From Faecalicoccus acidiformans (GTDB lineage Bacteria > Bacillota_I > Bacilli_A > Erysipelotrichales > Erysipelotrichaceae): a stretch of 64,000 nucleotides of DNA. The translations under genes were made by a program, and so were the position numbers. Numbering within the stretch: the stretch's first letter is position 1; each line of letters begins with the position of its first letter. The notes under the pieces were generated by a model, which was not told the DNA's origin, did no database searches, and was given only the letters and a program-made list of their open reading frames with translations. Shown one piece after another: positions 50,103 through 61,188 of this stretch. The stretch covers positions 1 through 64,000 of the forward strand of contig NZ_JACHHD010000012.1 in the NCBI RefSeq assembly GCF_014202635.1, in the 5' to 3' direction.

Positions 50103-53100
50103 ATGGGCACAAACAAAGCGTATCACATCCTCGATTGCGGAAAGAAATCCACACGTCGAGATTATTCCAAAGTTAGTGGGAAATTGGAATTACCAAACCT
50201 TGTTGAGATCCAGACCAATTCATTTAAATGGTTTATCAAGCAGGGAATCCAGGAAGTATTCGAAGAGATCTACCCGATTGAAAACTACGGGAAGAATATC
50301 AAATTAAACTATGTCAGCTATCATTTTGGGCAACCAAAATATAATGCTGAAGAATCCATGTACAGAGAATGCAACTACGCAGCTCCCCTTTACGCAAAGA
50401 TGGAACTGGAAATCACCGATCCAGATACTGGTGAAGTTGTATTGAAAAGCGAAGAAGTCTATTTAGGAGACTTCCCTTTAATGACGGAAACAGGAACTTT
50501 TATTATCAACGGGGCTGAGCGAGTGATCGTCAGTCAGATCGTTCGTAGTCCGGGTGCTTATTTCTCGGAGAACTATGATGAAAAAACAGGGAAGGAAAAC
50601 TATGCCTGTGAATTGATTCCTAGCCGTGGAACCTGGCTGGAGTTCATGACAGAGCAGAAAAAGACTTCAAACGGGCGCACGATCAATGTGTCAATCGACC
50701 GTCGTCGTAAGGTTTTATTTACGATCTTATTCAAGGCAATCGGAATGTCATTGAATTTGGAAGTCAATGAAAATACAACCGACACGACACAGATGGAGAT
50801 CTTCTTAAAAGCTTTGGGCAGAAATTGGGAAGATGTCGCTACGGATCCGGAAAACCGTGAATATATGGATCTGTACTTGCTCTTATATACAGCCTTCTTT
50901 GGGAAATATGAAGAAATCGAAAATACTCTGCTCAATGATAAGGTAAAGACGACGCAGGAAGCTTTGTTGTCTTTTTATGAAAATCAGCGTAGTGATGAGA
51001 TCCCTACGTTGAATGGATCGATTACTTTGATGCAAGCAAAATTCTTTGATCATCGCCGTTATGATCTGACGAAGGCCGGCCGCTATAAGTTGCGCAAAAA
51101 ATTGAATGCGATTGCACGTATGGATGGAATGACGCTTGCTCACGATATTGTCGATGTCAATGGCAATGTCTTTATGGAAAAAGGCACATTGATCCATCGC
51201 GATGAAAGAAATGCTTTACGTGAAGAATTGGCCAAAGGATCGTATTGTGTTCCTTATCCATTCCGCAGCGAATTCCATGAAGAAGATATTGTGAAGATCC
51301 CAACATCTTATCATACCGGATTGATTGGCCGTATCTTAGCGGAAGATGTGGAAGTTCAAGGTGTTCTTTTAGATCGCGGAATGGTTTTGACAGCACAGGA
51401 TGTGGATCTGCTCCAAAATGTTGAAGTAGTTTCAGTCTATGCCGGTTTAATTGCCAAACCAGTTGTCTTGACGGCAGAGAATAGTGAAGCTGTCTTTAAC
51501 TATGGACAACGTTTATTCGCATTAGGCCGTTTAACGAATGCGAAAGGGCTGGATGTCGTAGATGAAGATATGGAACCGGTTCAGGAACGTTATATGGTCG
51601 GTGTAGAACCGGATCGCTTGGAAGAAGAAACGGTGATGGCAGTCCGTCAGCGTGCTTTAAATGAAGAAATCACCGCATGGCTGATCGGTGCGTGTGTACA
51701 GGAAGTATACGTGAGCGATCAAGAAGGCGATACGATCAAAATCTGCGGAAATGATCCGTTCGCTCAAAAACATACAATCACGATGTCGGATATGTATGCC
51801 TTCTTCTCATACAATTTGAATGTCATGGAAGGGGTAGGAACCACAGACGATATCGATATGTTGGGCAATCGCCGTATTCGTTCTGTCGGAGAATTGATCC
51901 AGAATCAGTTCCGTATTGGTTTATCTCGTATGGAACGTGTAGTAAAAGAGCGTATGTCGATTCAGGAACTGGAAAATTTGACGCCGCGTAAACTGACAAA
52001 TATTCGTCCTTTGACAGCCGCTATCAAAGAGTTCTTCTCTAGTTCTCAGCTGTCTCAGTTTATGGACCAGCAAAACCCATTAGCCGAATTGACAAATAAA
52101 CGTCGTATCTCTGCTTTAGGGCCAGGTGGTTTGACGCGTGATCGTGCCGGGTTTGAAGTGCGTGACGTTCATACTTCTCACTATGGTCGAATTTGTCCGA
52201 TTGAAACGCCTGAAGGACCAAACATCGGTTTGATTTCTAACTTGACTACATACGCCAAAATCAATGAATATGGATTTATTCAGACGCCATATCGTATCGT
52301 CAACAAAGATGGTACGGTACAGGAAGAGGCGATTTATCTGAGTGCCGATGAAGAAAATGATTATTTGATCGCACAGGCCAACGAGGTTCGTGACGGACGA
52401 TTGATCAATGAACATGTCGTTGTCCGTAAAGGCGGAGAAACGATCATTGCCAATCGTGAAGACGTAGAATTGGCTGACGTTAGTCCAAAACAGATCGTTT
52501 CGGTCGCAACTGCCTGTATCCCGTTCTTGGAAAATGACGATGCTTCTCGTGCCCTGATGGGTGCCAACATGCAGCGTCAGGCCGTGCCATTGTTGAGACC
52601 ACATTCACCATTTGTCGGTACCGGAATCGAATACAAGATTGCGAAGGATTCTGGCGTAGGAATCGTTGCCAAAGAATCGGGAACCGTCAAATATGTCGAC
52701 AGCCTTCGTATTGTTGTGGAAAACGAAGAGGGCCAGGAACGTACATATCAGCTGCGTAAATTCGCGCGAAGCAATGCTTCAACATGCATTAACCAGCGTC
52801 CAATTGTAGAAGCTGGAGAAAAAGTAGAAAAAGGCGATATTTTGGCCGATGGACCTTCCATGGAAAATGGAGAACTGGCATTGGGACAAAATGTTACGAT
52901 CGCTTATATGACATGGTATGGTTACAACTATGAGGATGCGATCATCATGTCGGAACGTATGGTCAGCGATGACGTTTATACTTCAATCCATATTGAAGAA
53001 TATGATATCGACTGCCGCGATACGAAATTAGGTCCGGAAGAAATCACACGTGATATTCCGAATGTCGGTGAAAGTGCAGTGCGTAAACTGGATGAGAACG

Positions 53101-54191
53101 GAATCATCATGGTGGGTGCTGAAGTAAAAGAGGGCGATATCCTGGTTGGTAAGGTAACACCAAAAGGACAGAGCGAAGTTTCTCCGGAAGAAAAACTGTT
53201 GTTGGCAATCTTTGGTGAGAAATCACGTGAAGTTCGCGACAATTCGCTAAAAGTGCCTCATGGAGGGGCCGGTATCGTACATTCGATTCGTGTCTTTAAA
53301 CGCGGAGACGGTTCGGAGCTTCCTCCGGGAGTCAATATGCGTGTCAAAGTGTATATTGTCCAAAAGCGTAAGATCTCAGAAGGAGATAAAATGTCTGGCC
53401 GTCATGGAAACAAAGGTGTTATCTCCAAGATTCTGCCGATCGAAGATATGCCGTTTACAGCAGATGGAACACCAATCGATATCATCTTAAATCCGTTTGG
53501 TGTACCTTCTCGTATGAATATCGGACAGATTCTTGAGATCCATTTGGGATATGCGGCCAAGAAATTAGGTGTTAAATTCGCAACACCAGTATTTGACGGG
53601 GTTTCCAATGAAGAATTGGCAGATATTATGAGAGAAGCCCAGATGACAAGCGACGGAAAACAAGTGTTGTTTGATGGACAGACTGGACAGCCGTTTGATG
53701 AACGCATCAGCGTGGGTGTCATGTATATGATCAAGTTGGCTCACATGGTTGACGATAAACTGCATGCCCGTGCAACTGGTCCATATTCTTTAGTTACGCA
53801 GCAACCGTTGGGTGGTAAGGCTCAGAATGGTGGTCAGCGTTTTGGAGAAATGGAAGTTTGGGCTTTGGAAGCTTATGGAGCCGCTCATACGCTGCAGGAG
53901 ATCTTGACAATCAAGTCCGATGATATTCAGGGACGTATCAAGACTTATGAAGCAATCATCAAAGGAAAGGACATCCCAGAACCAGGTGTACCAGAATCTT
54001 TCCGTGTCTTGGTTCACGAATTACAAGGTCTGGCGATCGATGTTCGTTTGTTAGATGAAAACAATCAAGAAGTTGACTTAAACCCTGATGATGAGGATGA
54101 AGGTGTCGTTCAAGTGGCTCCAATGCCTCAACAAGAGTTGGTCAACGATTTAGAAGAAGCACAGAAAGAAACAGAAGAGGAGGCTGAATAA
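50103..54191 (+). CDS. rpoB: DNA-directed RNA polymerase subunit beta
   Basis: About 1362 residues. It is the catalytic beta subunit. Unmistakable blocks are [26 protein letters not shown], the rifampicin region [55 protein letters not shown] and the C-terminal [25 protein letters not shown]. It is about 170 residues longer than in Bacillus; extra sequence lies between the KLNAIARM region and [18 protein letters not shown] lies 9 nt before the ATG at 50103. rpoC begins 2 nt after its stop. Confidence 0.98.
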   Translation: MGTNKAYHILDCGKKSTRRDYSKVSGKLELPNLVEIQTNSFKWFIKQGIQEVFEEIYPIENYGKNIKLNYVSYHFGQPKYNAEESMYRECNYAAPLYAKMELEITDPDTGEVVLKSEEVYLGDFPLMTETGTFIINGAERVIVSQIVRSPGAYFSENYDEKTGKENYACELIPSRGTWLEFMTEQKKTSNGRTINVSIDRRRKVLFTILFKAIGMSLNLEVNENTTDTTQMEIFLKALGRNWEDVATDPENREYMDLYLLLYTAFFGKYEEIENTLLNDKVKTTQEALLSFYENQRSDEIPTLNGSITLMQAKFFDHRRYDLTKAGRYKLRKKLNAIARMDGMTLAHDIVDVNGNVFMEKGTLIHRDERNALREELAKGSYCVPYPFRSEFHEEDIVKIPTSYHTGLIGRILAEDVEVQGVLLDRGMVLTAQDVDLLQNVEVVSVYAGLIAKPVVLTAENSEAVFNYGQRLFALGRLTNAKGLDVVDEDMEPVQERYMVGVEPDRLEEETVMAVRQRALNEEITAWLIGACVQEVYVSDQEGDTIKICGNDPFAQKHTITMSDMYAFFSYNLNVMEGVGTTDDIDMLGNRRIRSVGELIQNQFRIGLSRMERVVKERMSIQELENLTPRKLTNIRPLTAAIKEFFSSSQLSQFMDQQNPLAELTNKRRISALGPGGLTRDRAGFEVRDVHTSHYGRICPIETPEGPNIGLISNLTTYAKINEYGFIQTPYRIVNKDGTVQEEAIYLSADEENDYLIAQANEVRDGRLINEHVVVRKGGETIIANREDVELADVSPKQIVSVATACIPFLENDDASRALMGANMQRQAVPLLRPHSPFVGTGIEYKIAKDSGVGIVAKESGTVKYVDSLRIVVENEEGQERTYQLRKFARSNASTCINQRPIVEAGEKVEKGDILADGPSMENGELALGQNVTIAYMTWYGYNYEDAIIMSERMVSDDVYTSIHIEEYDIDCRDTKLGPEEITRDIPNVGESAVRKLDENGIIMVGAEVKEGDILVGKVTPKGQSEVSPEEKLLLAIFGEKSREVRDNSLKVPHGGAGIVHSIRVFKRGDGSELPPGVNMRVKVYIVQKRKISEGDKMSGRHGNKGVISKILPIEDMPFTADGTPIDIILNPFGVPSRMNIGQILEIHLGYAAKKLGVKFATPVFDGVSNEELADIMREAQMTSDGKQVLFDGQTGQPFDERISVGVMYMIKLAHMVDDKLHARATGPYSLVTQQPLGGKAQNGGQRFGEMEVWALEAYGAAHTLQEILTIKSDDIQGRIKTYEAIIKGKDIPEPGVPESFRVLVHELQGLAIDVRLLDENNQEVDLNPDDEDEGVVQVAPMPQQELVNDLEEAQKETEEEAE

Positions 54192-54193
54192 GA

Positions 54194-57100
54194 ATGTCAA
54201 TCAATAAATTTGCCTCGATCCAGGTTCGTCTGGCTTCTCCGGAAACGATCTTAAAATGGTCGCATGGAGAAGTCACGAAACCAGAAACGATCAATTACCG
54301 TTCTCAAAAAGCCGAACGTGACGGATTGTATTGTGAGCGTATATTCGGCCCTACAAAAGACTGGGAATGTGCTTGTGGAAAGTATAAGAAAGTACGTTTT
54401 AAAGGTGTAGTTTGTGACCGTTGCGGTGTCGAAATCACAAAATCGAGTGTTCGCCGCGAACGTATGGGACACATTCATCTGGCTGCTCCTGTCGCTCATA
54501 TTTGGTATTTGCGCGGGATCCCGTCCAGAATGGCTCTGTTATTGGATGTCACACCAAAACAGCTGGAAGAAGTTGTGTATTTTGTCAGCTATATCGTAAC
54601 GGATCCAAAAGAAACGGATCTGGCTTATAAACAAATTCTTTCCGAAAGAGAATACCGTGAAAATATGGCCATTTATGGTTCGAATTCGTTTACGGCCCAG
54701 ACTGGTGCAGAAGCCGTACTTCGCCTTCTGCAAGATGTGGATCTGGAACAGGAATACCAGGATGTGCAAGATGCTTTAGACAAGGCACAAGGCGAAAAGC
54801 GCAAAAAGCTGATCAAACGTTTGGATACGATCAATGCTTTCCGTCATAGCGAAAACAAACCGGAATGGATGATTCTGACGAATATTCCAGTTATACCGCC
54901 GGATCTGAGACCAATGTTACAGCTGGATGGAGGCCGGTTTGCGACCAGTGATCTGAACGATCTTTATCGTCGAGTGATCACACGAAACAATCGTCTTCGT
55001 AAATTGTTGGATCTGGGCACACCAAATATTATTGTTCAAAACGAAAAACGTATGCTTCAAGAAGCTGTGGATGCCTTGATAGATAACGGGCGTCGATCTA
55101 AGCCGATCACAGGAGCAGGTGGACGTGCTTTAAAATCACTGTCTCATTCTTTGAAGGGAAAACAAGGTCGTTTCCGTCAGAACTTATTGGGAAAACGTGT
55201 CGATTTCTCAGGTCGTAGCGTTATTGCCGTTGGACCGGATCTGAAAATGTATCAGTGCGGTATTCCTCGTGAAATGGCTATTAATTTGTTCAAGCCTTTC
55301 GTAATCAATGAAATTGTAAATGAAGGATTGGCCGCCAACCCAAAAAATGCCGAGAAATTGATCGAACGCCGCGATTCTCGTATTTGGGATGTTGTCGAAA
55401 AAGTTATTGACGGCTATCCTGTATTGATGAACCGTGCTCCAACATTGCACCGCTTAGGAATCCAGGCCTTCTTACCAAAATTGGTAGAAGGGCGTGCTAT
55501 GCGTCTGCATCCATTGGTATGTACGGCCTTCAATGCGGACTTTGACGGGGACCAGATGGCAATCCATGTTCCGTTGAGCGAAGAAGCTCGTGCAGAAGCT
55601 TTGGTCATGATGTTAGGAAGCCATAATATCTTAGGACCAAAGGATGGAAAACCAATCGTTACGCCTGGGCAGGACATGGTCATGGGAAACTTCTATCTGA
55701 CAATGGAAGAGACAAAACAGGAATTGGAAGAAGAAGCACAGCGTTACTTAGATAAAGATTGTCCAAAAGAGGCAAAACAGTGGGCAACTTATGCCGCTAA
55801 CGAAGGACATGTTTATTTAGATGAAAAAGAGGTCATGATGGCTTATCAAACGGGGCAGGTGCATTTGCACTCTCGTATTGCTTTGCCTGTAAAAGGTATG
55901 AATAAGACAAGCTTTGACCCGATCCATGTCAATGATTATTTGGTTACAACTGTTGGAAAGATCATCTTTAACTCGATGTTCCCTAGTGATTTCCCATATT
56001 TGAATGAAGTGTCTAAAGAAAACTTTAATAAAACACCAGATAAGTATTTTGTTTCACCGGGCCAAAATGTGAAACAGTATATCGCTGATCTGGAAGTGAC
56101 ACCAGCGGTAAAGAAAAAAGATCTGGGAAAAGTCATTGCGGAAGTCTTCAATCGTTATTCGGTGGATCAGACAGCAGAAATCTTAGACCAGATCAAATCG
56201 ATGGGATTTAAATATTCGACGGTTGCCGGTATCACAGTATCGTTAAGTGATATCGAGGTTGCTCCAAATAAGGAAGAACATGTTGAATATGGACGTAAGA
56301 AGGCCGAAGAGCTCAAACATCTGCAACGTAAAGGAATGTTGACGATGGAAGAGTGGGAACGTCATTTGAATAAATTGTGGGAAAACGTAAAAGATGAGAT
56401 CGCCGATGAATTGTTGGCGAACTTGCCTCGTAAAAACCCGATCAATATGATGGCACGTTCAGGAGCTCGTGGTAACCGCTCCAACTTTACACAGCTGGCT
56501 GGTATGCGTGGATTGATGGCCAAACCAGGGCATGGAAAAGCTGCTGGCGGCGGCTATGTTTCTTCCATTATCGAGGTGCCGATCTATTCTTGTTTCCGTG
56601 AAGGTTTGAATGTATCTGAATTCTTTACCAGTACCCACGGTGTTCGTAAAGGGTTGACGGATACAGCCTTGAAAACTGCCGAATCTGGTTATTTGACTCG
56701 TCGTTTGGTTGATGTTGCACAAGATGTCATTATTAAAGAAGACGATTGTGGTACCGACAAAGGGTATTGGGTAGAATCTTTGATTGACCGCAAGAATAAC
56801 ACTGTGATCGAACCATTAATGGATCGTTTGGTAGGTCGATATTCGAAACAGGATGTAACAGATCCAAATACAGGTGAATTGATTATTGCCAGCGATGAGT
56901 TTATTACGGAAGAAATCGCAAAACAAATCGTAGATGCCGGTATTACTGGTATGTATATCCGTTCTGTCTTTACTTGTAAATCTACTCATGGTGTGTGTCG
57001 TAAATGTTATGGCCGCAACATGGCTACCGGAAAAGATGTAGAAGTTGGAGAAGCAATCGGTATCATGGCTGCTCAAAGTATTGGGGAACCAGGTACACAG

Positions 57101-58084
57101 CTGACCATGCGTACATTCCACACCGGTGGGGTTGCCGGCGCAGGTACCGGAGATATTACACAGGGTCTTCCTCGTGTTGAAGAGTTGTTCGAAGCGCGTT
57201 GTCCGAAAGGGGTTGCGGCGATTGCCCAAATCTCTGGAGAGATCACTTCAATTGAACGAATCGAAGGAACAATGCGTCAGGAAGTCATTATCACCAACGA
57301 AAGCGAAAGCATTTCTCATAAGATCAATGCCAACCAGTCTATGCGTCCTTGGGTACAGGTAGGTGCTCAGATCCAGGCTGGGGAAGCTTTGACAGAAGGT
57401 CCGTTAGATCCGAAAGAATTGTTGCGTGTGGCGGGTGTACGCGAAGTTCAAGATTACATTTTGAAAGAAGTTAAGAAAGTATACCAGTCTCAAGGTATCG
57501 AGATCTCTGATAAACACTTGGAAGTTATGATCAAGCAGATGATGAAAAAAGTCATCGTTGTGGATAGCGGAGATACGGATTTGAATGTGGGTGTTCAATT
57601 ATCTTTGAACAATATCACCAAGATCAATCGTGATGCTTTGTTGTCGGGAAAAACTCCAGCACAGTTTAAGCCTGTTTTACTGGGAATTTCTAAAGCTTCT
57701 GTTGAGACGGATTCGTTCTTGTCGGCAGCCAGCTTCCAGGAAACAACAAAAGTGTTGACCGATGCGACAATCAAAGGCAAGGTCGATCATTTGATCGGAT
57801 TGAAAGAGAATGTCATCATCGGTAAGCTGATTCCGGCAGGTACCGGATGTACAGGAAATCGTCCTCAAAATGAATTAGTCAAGGCCAAAGCAAAAGAACT
57901 TCGTGATAAACGACTGGCTCGCATGAATGAAGTCAAAGATGAAGAATTTGACAAGATCATCAATGCGAACGCTTTAGATGAAGAAGCCAGCTTAAATGAA
58001 GATGTGTTGGATCATGAAAGCATTTTGGGAGATACAGCTCCTGAAGTAGAATCTTTGGATATTCATACATCTTTTGAAGAATAA
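54194..58084 (+). CDS. rpoC: DNA-directed RNA polymerase subunit beta'
   Basis: 1296 residues. The N-terminal zinc finger is [22 protein letters not shown], the catalytic loop is [10 protein letters not shown], the bridge/trigger region is [41 protein letters not shown], and the second zinc site is [15 protein letters not shown]. Length and order match the Bacillota form. The C-terminus has an acidic tail. It overlaps rpoB closely, with a GGAGG site inside rpoB. A 379-bp insertion element begins 9 nt after its stop, in front of what looks like its terminator. Confidence 0.99.
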   Translation: MSINKFASIQVRLASPETILKWSHGEVTKPETINYRSQKAERDGLYCERIFGPTKDWECACGKYKKVRFKGVVCDRCGVEITKSSVRRERMGHIHLAAPVAHIWYLRGIPSRMALLLDVTPKQLEEVVYFVSYIVTDPKETDLAYKQILSEREYRENMAIYGSNSFTAQTGAEAVLRLLQDVDLEQEYQDVQDALDKAQGEKRKKLIKRLDTINAFRHSENKPEWMILTNIPVIPPDLRPMLQLDGGRFATSDLNDLYRRVITRNNRLRKLLDLGTPNIIVQNEKRMLQEAVDALIDNGRRSKPITGAGGRALKSLSHSLKGKQGRFRQNLLGKRVDFSGRSVIAVGPDLKMYQCGIPREMAINLFKPFVINEIVNEGLAANPKNAEKLIERRDSRIWDVVEKVIDGYPVLMNRAPTLHRLGIQAFLPKLVEGRAMRLHPLVCTAFNADFDGDQMAIHVPLSEEARAEALVMMLGSHNILGPKDGKPIVTPGQDMVMGNFYLTMEETKQELEEEAQRYLDKDCPKEAKQWATYAANEGHVYLDEKEVMMAYQTGQVHLHSRIALPVKGMNKTSFDPIHVNDYLVTTVGKIIFNSMFPSDFPYLNEVSKENFNKTPDKYFVSPGQNVKQYIADLEVTPAVKKKDLGKVIAEVFNRYSVDQTAEILDQIKSMGFKYSTVAGITVSLSDIEVAPNKEEHVEYGRKKAEELKHLQRKGMLTMEEWERHLNKLWENVKDEIADELLANLPRKNPINMMARSGARGNRSNFTQLAGMRGLMAKPGHGKAAGGGYVSSIIEVPIYSCFREGLNVSEFFTSTHGVRKGLTDTALKTAESGYLTRRLVDVAQDVIIKEDDCGTDKGYWVESLIDRKNNTVIEPLMDRLVGRYSKQDVTDPNTGELIIASDEFITEEIAKQIVDAGITGMYIRSVFTCKSTHGVCRKCYGRNMATGKDVEVGEAIGIMAAQSIGEPGTQLTMRTFHTGGVAGAGTGDITQGLPRVEELFEARCPKGVAAIAQISGEITSIERIEGTMRQEVIITNESESISHKINANQSMRPWVQVGAQIQAGEALTEGPLDPKELLRVAGVREVQDYILKEVKKVYQSQGIEISDKHLEVMIKQMMKKVIVVDSGDTDLNVGVQLSLNNITKINRDALLSGKTPAQFKPVLLGISKASVETDSFLSAASFQETTKVLTDATIKGKVDHLIGLKENVIIGKLIPAGTGCTGNRPQNELVKAKAKELRDKRLARMNEVKDEEFDKIINANALDEEASLNEDVLDHESILGDTAPEVESLDIHTSFEE

Positions 58085-58093
58085 CAAAAAAAA

Positions 58094-58472
58094 GGGCGCT
58101 TTAAGATAACATAGGGTTTCACACAATTTACGCATTCAGAAATCATAGGGTTTCTGATGTGTGAACTATCCTTTACGAAATCGTAGGGTCAAGAAAATAG
58201 GGATGGAATCCCCACTTTCATGTAGAGTGGAGTCCATCCCTTTTTGAATGATAGAAAATCGACAGATAGTGGATTTAAATACCTGAATATAGAACTTTAC
58301 AGCTTTTGAATATTTCTGTTAAAAAAAGATAGAGATTTTATATAAAAGATTTTTTGCGAAAAATGTGAGAAAAATGGGAAACGCTCGACCCTATAATAGT
58401 TTAAAGGTCGACATGATATCGACCCTATAATTTCTTAAAGCGTTCAAAAACCCTATGATAATTTAAATACCC
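58094..58472. mobile_element. 379-bp miniature inverted-repeat element with triplicated ends
   Basis: The element starts with GGG and ends with CCC between runs of 8 and 9 A. Three copies of a roughly 22-bp motif, TTTAAGA-N-ATAGGGTTT-like, stand at the left (58098-58119, 58130-58154, 58169-58190), and three inverted copies at the right (58387-58407, 58421-58442, 58449-58470). The outermost copies form a 25-bp terminal inverted repeat with a one-base gap. No ORF is inside, only a strong hairpin at 58199-58244. Multiple-repeat ends are typical of IS21-type transposition, so it may be a non-autonomous relative. Flanking A-runs may be a target duplication. Confidence 0.7.
58199..58244 (+). terminator. 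strong hairpin inside the miniature element
   Basis: AGGGATGGA and TCCATCCCT plus CCACT/AGTGG give a long stem with a 9-nt loop and a T5 tail. It would now end rpoC transcripts. Confidence 0.7.
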
Positions 58473-58507
58473 AAAAAAAAAGATCGATCTGATCTCTTTT
58501 TTTATGT
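58473..58507 (+). terminator. probable original rpoC terminator displaced by the element
   Basis: An A-run, AGATC, GATCT loop, GATCT and a T-run form a hairpin with an A/T-extended stem. It directly follows the element's right end and would fit right after the rpoC stop if the element were removed. Confidence 0.5.
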
Positions 58508-58514
58508 ATGCACG

Positions 58515-58541
58515 CAAAAAAAAGCGAAGGCGAAAGCCTTC
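58515..58541 (-). terminator. terminator of the cyuA-like gene
   Basis: On the minus strand GAAGGC-TTTC-GCCTTC, then GC and TTTTTTTT, directly after the stop codon. Confidence 0.9.
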
Positions 58542-58542
58542 A

Positions 58543-59820
58543 CTAACAACAGCCAGTCATAATTTCGATGATTTCCTTGTCGGTTTGCTGCATTCCTTGT
58601 TTTGCGAGTAAAGATATATTGCGAATCGTGTTTTCTACCCCTTTGGTTACGATCCCTTCTCCATCTTTGAACTGTTGCCCGTTCAGATACATTTCATAGC
58701 CTAACAAGCCAGCTTCGACAGCACTGGCAATCTTAGCTGCGCAACTTGCCTTGGCACCATCACAGACAGTACCAGAAATCATGGCAATCGCATTGACCAA
58801 TGTGTGGGCAATCGCATGCAGATCTCCGCCTTGCAGAAAACAAATTCCGCAAGCGGCACCTACACCGGCGCTGACAACGCCACAATAGGCACTCAATTTA
58901 CCGATCCCTTGCTTTAGGTGGATCGTAATCAGGTTGGAGACCAATAGGGCACGATAGAGAGTATCCTTATCGGATTGCTTTTCATTAGCCCAGACTATAA
59001 CGGGGATACTGGCAGTCATGCCCTGATTCCCGCTGCCCGAATTGATAATAACAGGTAACTCACATCCGCTCATACGAGCATCGCTTCCGGCTGCTGCATA
59101 AGCTTTGATCTTATTTAATAAACTTGAGTCCTTGCGAGCCATCAGCACTTTGCCGATATTGGCACCATAGTTATGTTCTAAACCATACTTGGCAATTGAC
59201 ATATTGTATTCAATCTGGCGATTCAGTGTAGGTTTTACACTTTCCAGATCACAATGAACGGCATAATCTACGATGCCTTCGACACTCATAAATGCAGTAT
59301 CGATAACAGGTGCTTCCTCTTCTTGATTTAAATCTTCATAAATAAGCTGATCATCATGCTTCATCCAAATAATATGATCATGACTTCCGGCGATACGAAC
59401 GCTGTTGGATCCATCCGCAGTCTCCAATGTTATGATTATGTCTAACGGAATCTGGGAGCGCAGATAGCGAACCTCAATAGGTGTCGATTTTAAGAAACTT
59501 TTGAGCTCTTCTTTCTGTGCATCGGATACAGAGGAAATGACTTCTAGTTTTTTTTCAGGATCACCTGCAACGATTCCTACGGCAGCAGCCGCTTCAATGC
59601 CTTTGAGTCCATTGGTATTCGGAACAGTGACACTTTTTACGTTTTTGATGATGTTCCCGCTGGCCTCGACAATGACTTTCGTACAGGGACAGCTGCATAT
59701 TGATCGAGCTTTCGCTGCGCAGTATGCAATGGCGATAGGTTCTGTACACCCCATTGCGGGAACAAGTTCATTCTTTAAAATATTAGTATATTGTTCATAA
59801 TATATAGAATGTTCACTCAT
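58543..59820 (-). CDS. cyuA: L-cysteine desulfidase-like protein (UPF0597/CyuA)
   Basis: A 425-residue enzyme of the serine dehydratase alpha-like family, UPF0597. Iron-sulfur ligands are suggested by AMGCTEPIAIAYC, MSGCELPVIINSGSGNQG and GTVCDGAKASC. CyuA of enterobacteria breaks down cysteine to pyruvate, ammonia and sulfide under anaerobic conditions. The usual second cue, a cysteine transporter, is absent. The ATG at 59820 begins MSEHSIYY; an AAGGTG site lies upstream. It is monocistronic by its terminator. Confidence 0.85.
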   Translation of the reverse strand: MSEHSIYYEQYTNILKNELVPAMGCTEPIAIAYCAAKARSICSCPCTKVIVEASGNIIKNVKSVTVPNTNGLKGIEAAAAVGIVAGDPEKKLEVISSVSDAQKEELKSFLKSTPIEVRYLRSQIPLDIIITLETADGSNSVRIAGSHDHIIWMKHDDQLIYEDLNQEEEAPVIDTAFMSVEGIVDYAVHCDLESVKPTLNRQIEYNMSIAKYGLEHNYGANIGKVLMARKDSSLLNKIKAYAAAGSDARMSGCELPVIINSGSGNQGMTASIPVIVWANEKQSDKDTLYRALLVSNLITIHLKQGIGKLSAYCGVVSAGVGAACGICFLQGGDLHAIAHTLVNAIAMISGTVCDGAKASCAAKIASAVEAGLLGYEMYLNGQQFKDGEGIVTKGVENTIRNISLLAKQGMQQTDKEIIEIMTGCC

Positions 59821-59886
59821 AAAATACACCTTTCTTGAACTAACTCATTGTCCCATATCCACTTTAAGAGTGCAACCCGTTTTCCA

Positions 59887-60450
59887 TCAGAAAAACAGAT
59901 GTTCAAGCAGTATCTTACATCCTAAAAGAATCAATGTGATTCCGCCTAAAAACTCAGCGTATTTTTGGAAAATAGATCCGAGTTTTTTTCCTAAGAGAAC
60001 ACATAAAAAAGAAAGGATAAAAGTGATTGATCCTATCCATAAGGCGGCATATAGAATGGACACATTTAAAAACGCAAAACTGATTCCCGCCGCCAGAGCA
60101 TCGATGCTGGTGGCAATAGCCAGCATCAGAATGGTCTTTAAAGGAATCGAATCAACAGTTTCTTCGGCAGGGGTTTCTTCTTTTCCCTCTTTGATCATAT
60201 TGAAGCCGATCCACCCCAATAAAAGAAAGGCAATCCAGTGGTCAACGCTCGAAATTAAAGCGACAAACTGCATGCCGGCAAAATAACCGATACAGGGCAT
60301 CAATGCTTGAAAGAATCCGAAAGCAAGTGCCAGCAGAAATGCGTATTTCCCTAGCTTTTCTTTAGGGAGTGCCATTCCTTTGGCCAAAGATACAGCGCTG
60401 GCATCCATAGCTAGAGAAACAGCGGTCAAAATCAGAGTAAAAGTATCCAT
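59887..60450 (-). CDS. mntP: manganese efflux pump
   Basis: A 187-residue membrane protein with six helices arranged as two repeats of three. The conserved aspartates lie in AMDASAVSLAKGM and TSIDALAAGISFAF, and the GYFAGMQF and GWIGFNMIKEG segments match MntP. It exports Mn2+ to avoid toxicity. An upstream in-frame extension runs through the riboswitch terminator, so I use the ATG at 60450 behind a GGAGGAC site. Control by the yybP-ykoY riboswitch upstream supports the call. Confidence 0.95.
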   Translation of the reverse strand: MDTFTLILTAVSLAMDASAVSLAKGMALPKEKLGKYAFLLALAFGFFQALMPCIGYFAGMQFVALISSVDHWIAFLLLGWIGFNMIKEGKEETPAEETVDSIPLKTILMLAIATSIDALAAGISFAFLNVSILYAALWIGSITFILSFLCVLLGKKLGSIFQKYAEFLGGITLILLGCKILLEHLFF

Positions 60451-60464
60451 AAAGTCCTCCAAAA

Positions 60465-60587
60465 AAGAAACGAGACCCACGCGAAAAAAATCGCATAAGT
60501 CTCGTTTTTTACAGTAAACCAGATCCAATGATCATTATGTTGATTTACTCACTTACTGATTTGTAAGATAACTACTCCCTTACGTCT
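60465..60587 (-). promoter_or_regulatory. yybP-ykoY manganese riboswitch with terminator
   Basis: On the minus strand the leader opens with GTAAGGGAGTAGTTATCTTAC, a GGGAGTAG core, then AACATAATGATCATTGGATCTGG in two blocks, and ends with a terminator stem AACGAGAC / GTCTCGTT (60469-60506) and a T-rich tail. This is the arrangement of the Mn2+-sensing yybP-ykoY class before mntP genes. Bound manganese should prevent termination and turn on export. Confidence 0.85.
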
Positions 60588-60592
60588 GCTTT

Positions 60593-60621
60593 ATTCTAAC
60601 AAAGCCAGAATTAAACTGCAA
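60593..60621 (-). promoter_or_regulatory. mntP promoter
   Basis: On the minus strand TTGCAG (60621-60616), exactly 17 nt, TAGAAT (60598-60593). Transcription starts just before the riboswitch. Confidence 0.7.
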
Positions 60622-60669
60622 TTTCATTCAGTTAGGGTGTGCTAACGAAATTTGTGCTACAATATAGGC

Positions 60670-61188
60670 ATGGAAACAAAGCGATGTGTATTAAGACACT
60701 GGAAAATAGAAGATGCTCCTCGATTGTATGATCTCGCAAAAGATCCGGATATCGGACCTAGAGCCGGATGGCTTCCTCATAAAAATGTAGAAGAATCCAA
60801 AGAAATCATTATCAATGTATTTAACTGTCCGGAAACCTATGCTGTCGTTTTAAAAGAAACTGAAGAGATCATTGGATGTATCTCACTGATGTTTGAGGGA
60901 CAGGCAAACGTGCAGCTGCATGACAAGGAGGCCGAACTTGGGTATTGGCTTGGCAAGGCGTATTGGGGGCAAGGAATTATTCCGGAAGCAGCAGAGGCTT
61001 TATTAGCGTATGGTTTCCAACAATTAGGACTTACACGTATCTTTTGCGGTTACTACAAAGGGAATGAACAAAGTCGAAGAGTCCAAGAGAAACTTGGCTT
61101 CCAATATCAATATACAAGAAAAGATAAGGTAGTTCTTGGGGCGAAAAAAGATGAAATTGTCAGTGTTTTAGAAAGGAGTCAAGGATGA
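60670..61188 (+). CDS. GNAT-family N-acetyltransferase, RimJ/RimL type
   Basis: A 172-residue acetyltransferase. It opens METKRCVLRHWKIEDAPRLYDLAKDPDIG and has LGYWLGKAYWGQGIIPEAAEALLAYGF with the acetyl-CoA loop (QGIxxEA) and IFCGYYKGNEQSRRVQEKLGF, all typical of the RimJ/RimL/SpeG branch. Substrate is not predictable. A TGC-TACAAT extended -10 box (60658-60663) lies 6 nt before the ATG and no Shine-Dalgarno site is present, so the mRNA may be leaderless. It overlaps the next gene by 4 nt. Confidence 0.88.
   Translation: METKRCVLRHWKIEDAPRLYDLAKDPDIGPRAGWLPHKNVEESKEIIINVFNCPETYAVVLKETEEIIGCISLMFEGQANVQLHDKEAELGYWLGKAYWGQGIIPEAAEALLAYGFQQLGLTRIFCGYYKGNEQSRRVQEKLGFQYQYTRKDKVVLGAKKDEIVSVLERSQG

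Noticed and set aside
58094-58472. The region after rpoC as a structured non-coding RNA
   Set aside because: Several stems are there, but the paired triple repeats in inverted order, the terminal GGG/CCC and the flanking A-runs are explained better by a transposable element.
58094-58472. The repeats after rpoC as a CRISPR array
   Set aside because: Copies are imperfect, in opposite orientations and unevenly spaced, and no cas genes are present in the window.
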